Origin: Stomorhina lunata
Taxonomy: Eukaryota > Arthropoda > Insecta > Diptera > Rhiniidae
Reading direction: 5' to 3'
NCBI GenBank assembly: GCA_933228675.1
Contig: OW121741.1
Location: 42,865,080-42,929,079, forward strand
DNA: 64,000 nucleotides
Translations under genes and position numbers: made by a program
Notes under the pieces: model-generated
The model's database searches: none
Told to the model about the DNA's origin: nothing
Seen by the model: only the letters and a program-made list of their open reading frames with translations
Shown: one piece after another, positions 63,396 to 64,000 of the stretch
Layout: every line of letters starts with the position of its first letter
How positions within the stretch are numbered: position 1 is the stretch's first letter

Positions 63396-64000
63396 TTTTG
63401 TATAGAAAAACTTAATGTCATCATAATTTTATATATAAGATCTAAATACCGTAAAAACGTCGTTCAAATTGTGTATAGAAAATAATAATGCCTTTAAAAT
63501 TTTGCGGTCAAAATTTTCTATTGAAAATATTGGCGCGGTGCCACTATATTTTTTTAATAATATTGAAGGCGAAATTTTATTAAGTTTTTAAGTTTTTAAT
63601 TTTAAGTAACGTTTTAAATTTTTCGTGGTTTTGTTGAATAAAACTGTCATTAAAGCTTAAATGATGATTTTTTTACAAAATAGTTCACCCAGTGCAATAA
63701 TAAAAATCCAATTACATGGCAATTTTCTCGATAATCATTTGATAATGAAATCTTTTTTCCAGTTTTTTTTTTACAATTTTATTTGCCACAAACAACAGAT
63801 GAGGTCAAATTTAAAGCTCATCTGCATATTATATCGTACATAATAGTATCATTTAATGATTTTATTTAAAAATCTTTTTTAATACCATGTTTTAAAATAC
63901 GTCATCCTGAAGTTTTAAAGATTTTCCCTTTCCTTTAGAATTGAATTAAATTATATTCAAAAATATGTAATACTAGATCTTAAACATATAAAATTTCATT
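63396..64000. other. AT-rich right edge, nothing recognised
   Basis: Short ORFs only. No repeat family or gene seen. Confidence 0.3.

Overview
The window reads as repeat-rich, AT-rich nuclear DNA of a higher fly (Diptera, probably Schizophora and perhaps a calyptrate fly). Evidence for this is the mix of rosa-type (DD41D) and ITmD37E-type (DD37E) mariner-like elements, hAT MITEs, RTE-like and Jockey/R1-like LINEs, tRNA-derived SINEs, (GTCY)n-bearing dispersed repeats and an insect-style trypsin-fold gene. No operons, ribosome binding sites, rRNA genes or CRISPR arrays are visible. The species assignment is inference.

Layout. 1-8.3 kb holds dispersed repeats, three or four MITEs (786-1521, 2742-3768, 4675-5265, 6822-7047) and a dead rosa copy (5329-6632). 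8.3-12.1 kb holds two copies of a 1.2-1.3 kb TIR element (CCCAG family) in inverted orientation around another TIR element. 12.3-21.3 kb is dispersed repeats (ATACCCTTCACCAC family) plus a dead DD37E element (16894-18188). 21.5-22.8 kb is a rosa element with a full-length 361-aa ORF. 24.2-26.1 kb is a chimeric mariner-like element. 26.8-31.3 kb is a three-layer nest: an RTE-like LINE is split by a hAT element with an 8-bp target duplication, and the hAT element is split by a third rosa copy. 33.0-34.8 kb is the third CCCAG element and a Jockey-like RT relic. 37.9-41.2 kb is a 31-bp minisatellite that switches strand several times. 42.7-46.6 kb holds SINE and LINE fragments and a second DD37E element.

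The only well supported host gene is at 47128-47931: a single-exon, secreted-type S1 serine protease homologue in which all three catalytic residues are replaced. 48.4-50.5 kb is a longer RTE-like LINE with one in-frame stop. 50.9-59.3 kb holds Tc3-like and deleted mariner relics, two copies of a TAGAG hAT MITE, a LINE 3'-end fragment and an R1/Jockey-like fragment. 59.4-62.2 kb is tandem and inverted satellite-like DNA, including a pair of ~408-bp inverted arms. 62340-62656 is a complete tRNA-derived SINE with a 15-bp target duplication.

In function this is a transposon graveyard around one small gene. Every transposase or RT seen carries a stop, frameshift, deletion or, in the best rosa copy, a changed catalytic residue. 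The clearest biological points are the insertion order in the nests, the near-identical rosa copies (recent activity), the CCCAG TIR family that carries pol III-like boxes and a LINE 3' end, and the triad-less protease homologue.
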